A DNA stretch of 63,796 nucleotides, taken from assembly GCA_002633005.1 (NCBI GenBank), contig NMRA01000886.1, forward strand, positions 40,544-104,339, read 5' to 3'. The position numbers and the translations under genes are program-made. The notes under the pieces were generated by a model. That model worked only from the letters and a program-made list of their open reading frames with translations, was not told the DNA's origin and did no database searches. This stretch comes from Phoronis australis. Its lineage: Eukaryota; Phoronida; Phoronidae. Below, piece by piece: positions 61,338 through 63,796 of this stretch (positions are counted from its first letter, which is position 1; the number at the start of each line of letters is the position of its first letter).

Positions 61338-61576
61338 CATGCGCGCACCCAGGGGAGGGGGTCTCAAACGTGCGAAGTCTGCAAAAAGGTCAGCCACAGA
61401 GAAACTAAAACTCCTAAAAAAGTAGAAAACGAGACAAAAGTCCACTAAGTAGGCAGGAATTATAAAAATAAGACGAAAGCACATTTCATAGGTCTGAACG
61501 TACCCCGTGAATCTTGGTAAAAGGCCCACATTCTCAAAAACTCGCGCCCCCCATTTTGTAAGCTGGGTGCGCGCAA
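61338..61576. mobile_element. GCGCGCACCCAG MITE, member 2
   Basis: The left end CATGCGCGCACCCAGGGGAG and the reversed right end TTGCGCGCACCCAGCTTACA are inverted repeats. The interior AAAGGCCCACATTCTCAAAA block matches member 1. Confidence 0.7.
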
Positions 61577-61629
61577 CTAATTTCTCGTCCCCAGCTTATA
61601 CAAGCCATTTCGATAGTGTTTTCTTCAGA

Positions 61630-61940
61630 TCCGCTTTGGTTAGACTTAAATGTTGCGGCCATTCTTTTCTGAGTGTTAACTGAGGGAGACACACGGGTCT
61701 CGCCATTAACGACAGAATATCCCCGTGCTGCAGTATGAACTACACAGAAACAGAACACCATTTTTGTTTAGAATGCCCTTGTATGATGAAGCTAGAAACA
61801 GGTACATGTACATTGGTAATACATCAACAAGTATTGTCATGTTTAAAGTACTCTTACAGAGAGAAGACGCGAGAACACCAAGACAAGTAGTCAAGTTTAT
61901 TTTACCAGCAGAAACTCAAAGATGCAAATCAGTTGTTAAT
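61630..61940 (+). pseudogene. LINE ORF2 C-terminal relic
   Basis: Across a stop and a frameshift near 61770 the plus strand gives a GRHTGLAINDRISPCC segment, NYTETEHHFCLECP, then MPLYDEARNRYMYIG and QVVKFILPAETQR. The GR...R.C..C...E.EHHFL..CP.Y...R arrangement is typical of LINE ORF2 tails. It is inactive. Confidence 0.65.
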
Positions 61941-62258
61941 TTGCAATGTGGGCCGGAGGCCTATTTACTCTAATTCAAATATCGTACAATATAAACCTTC
62001 CTTACAACAAGCATCGAGTGAGTCGAATGAAGAAAAAGATTTCCCTCAACGAGAATTAACTTTATTCTAAATAACATCGCTTCAGTACAATTTTCTACAA
62101 AATTACAAAATCAAAATACGAATCTAAACCATACGCTACAAATAATCGAAAAATAGCACCTTATCAACCATCTACTAAAAATATAGCATTTACAGTTCAA
62201 AGTATCAGCCTATTATCAAAGCATGTCCTTTCTGGAATCAAGTGTACACTGCTTAACG

Positions 62259-62486
62259 CATGCGCGCAACCAGCCTAAAAAATGGGGGCTCGATTTTTGG
62301 GGGATATGCACCTTTTACATAAAAAAAGCTGTGAATTGTGCGTTCGCCGAATTTTGGTAGTTGAGGGATTTTTGTCTCGTTATCTCGGACTTTCCGTTTC
62401 TCTGATGCTTACCTTGTTGCCCAATTCGTCAAACGGGGGGGTCGAACGAGACCCCGCGGAGCCTCCCACCCCTGGGTACGCACATG
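62259..62486. mobile_element. GCGCGCACCCAG MITE, member 3
   Basis: The left end CATGCGCGCAACCAGCCTAA and the reversed right end CATGTGCGTACCCAGGGGTG are inverted repeats. It carries AATGGGGGCTCG near the left end, matching the right side of member 2, so it lies in the opposite orientation. Confidence 0.65.
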
Positions 62487-62489
62487 TAA

Positions 62490-63796
62490 TGTAACAAAAA
62501 TCGGGGGTGATTGTTGGTGTAATGACTGCAGTTCAAGAAGAAAGTTATTTTACAGGGCTGAGTTGCGCAAAACTTCAAAAGCAGAAGGCTGCACAAATTT
62601 GATTACTGCAAGAAGTCCAGAGCTTAGTTCATAAATAACATTGCCACGCGTTATGCGACCTCAACGTACAACTTTTATTCAACCGGCGCCCAGGGCGGCC
62701 AAACTTTAATACCCGAACATTTTAGACTGGACTCAGAATCGAAAATTAATCAATCACTCAACAAATTTGTAAACTTACTCCAAGTGTTGCATTCAATTTT
62801 AGAGCCGAGTTTTAAAGTACGCATACTAGACTCCGGTACAGGATTTTATCATGAACAATGGGAGCTAGAAATACACAAGGTCGGGCTAGTAAACAAGGTC
62901 CCGCATGCATCCGAGCAGTCACGTGGGACTGTAGGTCCTCTACGCTGGGGAACAGTTTTCAGTTCTCAATATAGTCAGGTAACAAAAAGGGAACCCATTG
63001 TTGCTTAGCACCACCAAGTGAATATCTAGCACACATTATCATTGAATGAAACAGTGTCACCTGCATATCCTCTCCCATAACGAAGTTAACGAATAACAAT
63101 TGTAGACCAATAAAGAAAGGATAACTATTGCCTCACGGCTCTCAGAAAACAGGTAAGGTCTCTATACTCCGCCCAATCGAAGAACGAGTGGGAAACAAAC
63201 ATGCCTTAAAAGATTAAGCATTCCTTAAGCTGCTTTTGTTTTACATTTTCCATAAGATATTACGTAGGTAATAAAGGAGAAATGGCTAGTTCCGACATGC
63301 GAGGCAAACTCATTCGAACACTCCAATGCATCAGCACATCTTAAATACCACTGTGCACCATCTGTGTTCCAAAAACATTCAATCCTTTGAAAAGCAAAGT
63401 TTTTTCGATGAGCTTGGGACAGAACTTACAAAGCAGATCAAAGATTTACAGGAGAACAAGCGAAGACAAGTGCTTGCTAGGTATAAAAGCACGTATATAG
63501 GTCAACGCGAGCAGCGGAATATGTGGCCCGAAATATGCATCCGAATATGATCTTATTACAAGTCCAGGTTCCGACTATATAAGCTCCGCGTGAAATACGC
63601 CCACCTTCTTAACGTTTCGCAACTCTGTGCTTCCCTTAAGTCGCTTCTGCTATCTCACATGAATAGCGCCAGCAATCATATAGGGCCTATGTGGACCCAA
63701 CCCAACAATGGAAATGGCAGCACGCATGAATTAAAGGAACCAGCATCGGGTCATTGTTAGATGGGATACAGTGGCGGATTTAGAGGGGGGGGGGGC
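62490..63796. other. Right edge, no gene seen
   Basis: Modest plus-strand frames (62784-63008, 63326-63550) show no family features. The last 25 bases (GTGGCGGATTTAGAGGGGG) are the start of another GGCGGATCCAGG-type MITE cut by the window end. Confidence 0.4.

Overview
The window is animal nuclear DNA. Genes are split by GT-AG introns of 0.3 to 13 kb, intergenic DNA is packed with decayed transposons, and a few N bases mark scaffold sequence. The gene families (a tandem 11-beta-hydroxysteroid-dehydrogenase-1-like cluster and an apple/PAN plus tectonin lectin), together with DIRS-type, LINE, pogo-like, polinton-like and tRNA-derived repeats, suggest a marine invertebrate, perhaps a non-vertebrate deuterostome. 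The species cannot be fixed from sequence alone.

The backbone is a minus-strand tandem array of short-chain dehydrogenase genes. Gene A (exons at 1520-10128) is incomplete here. Genes B (25520-38349) and C (43583-56948) each reconstruct as six exons of exactly 73, 131, 99, 214, 138 and 227 coding bases, giving 293 residues. Each has an N-terminal membrane anchor, a TGxxxGIG Rossmann loop, the LNH asparagine, the Ser and the YSAEK active site. B and C lie in two diverged copies of one segment, about 23.7-38.4 kb and 41.95-57.0 kb. A decayed exon 1 resembling gene A (41518-41599) sits just upstream of the second copy, so the array once held at least four genes.

Region by region: 0-1.5 kb, repeats including a mini-element with perfect 14-bp inverted ends. 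1.5-10.1 kb, gene A. 10.5-14 kb, repeats including inverted 21-bp arrays, a GGCGGATCCAGG-type MITE and tandem DR1 sites. 15-16.1 kb, a broken packaging-ATPase relic followed by a CRE-bearing repeat block. 16.35-17.47 kb, the intact secreted lectin on the plus strand. 18.3-20.7 kb, a 21-bp TATCGATA minisatellite, an integrase relic and a pogo/CENP-B-like transposase relic. 23.7-38.4 kb, copy 1 with gene B. 39.1-40.4 kb, a DIRS-like reverse transcriptase relic. 40.8-57 kb, the exon 1 relic and copy 2 with gene C. 57-63.8 kb, tandem repeats, LINE fragments, a 1.24-kb element with long inverted ends and three related MITEs.

B and C likely encode membrane-anchored, lumen-facing NADP(H)-dependent reductases/dehydrogenases, and the lectin is probably a secreted innate-immune or egg-coat carbohydrate-binding protein. 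They are neighbours with no evident shared pathway. Because the two segment copies can be compared, several insertions can be read against a paralogous empty site: a 1.97-kb element with TAGGCA duplications, a 1.57-kb TTAA element and a LINE tail. I found no clearly new gene system. The most unusual material is in the mobile elements.
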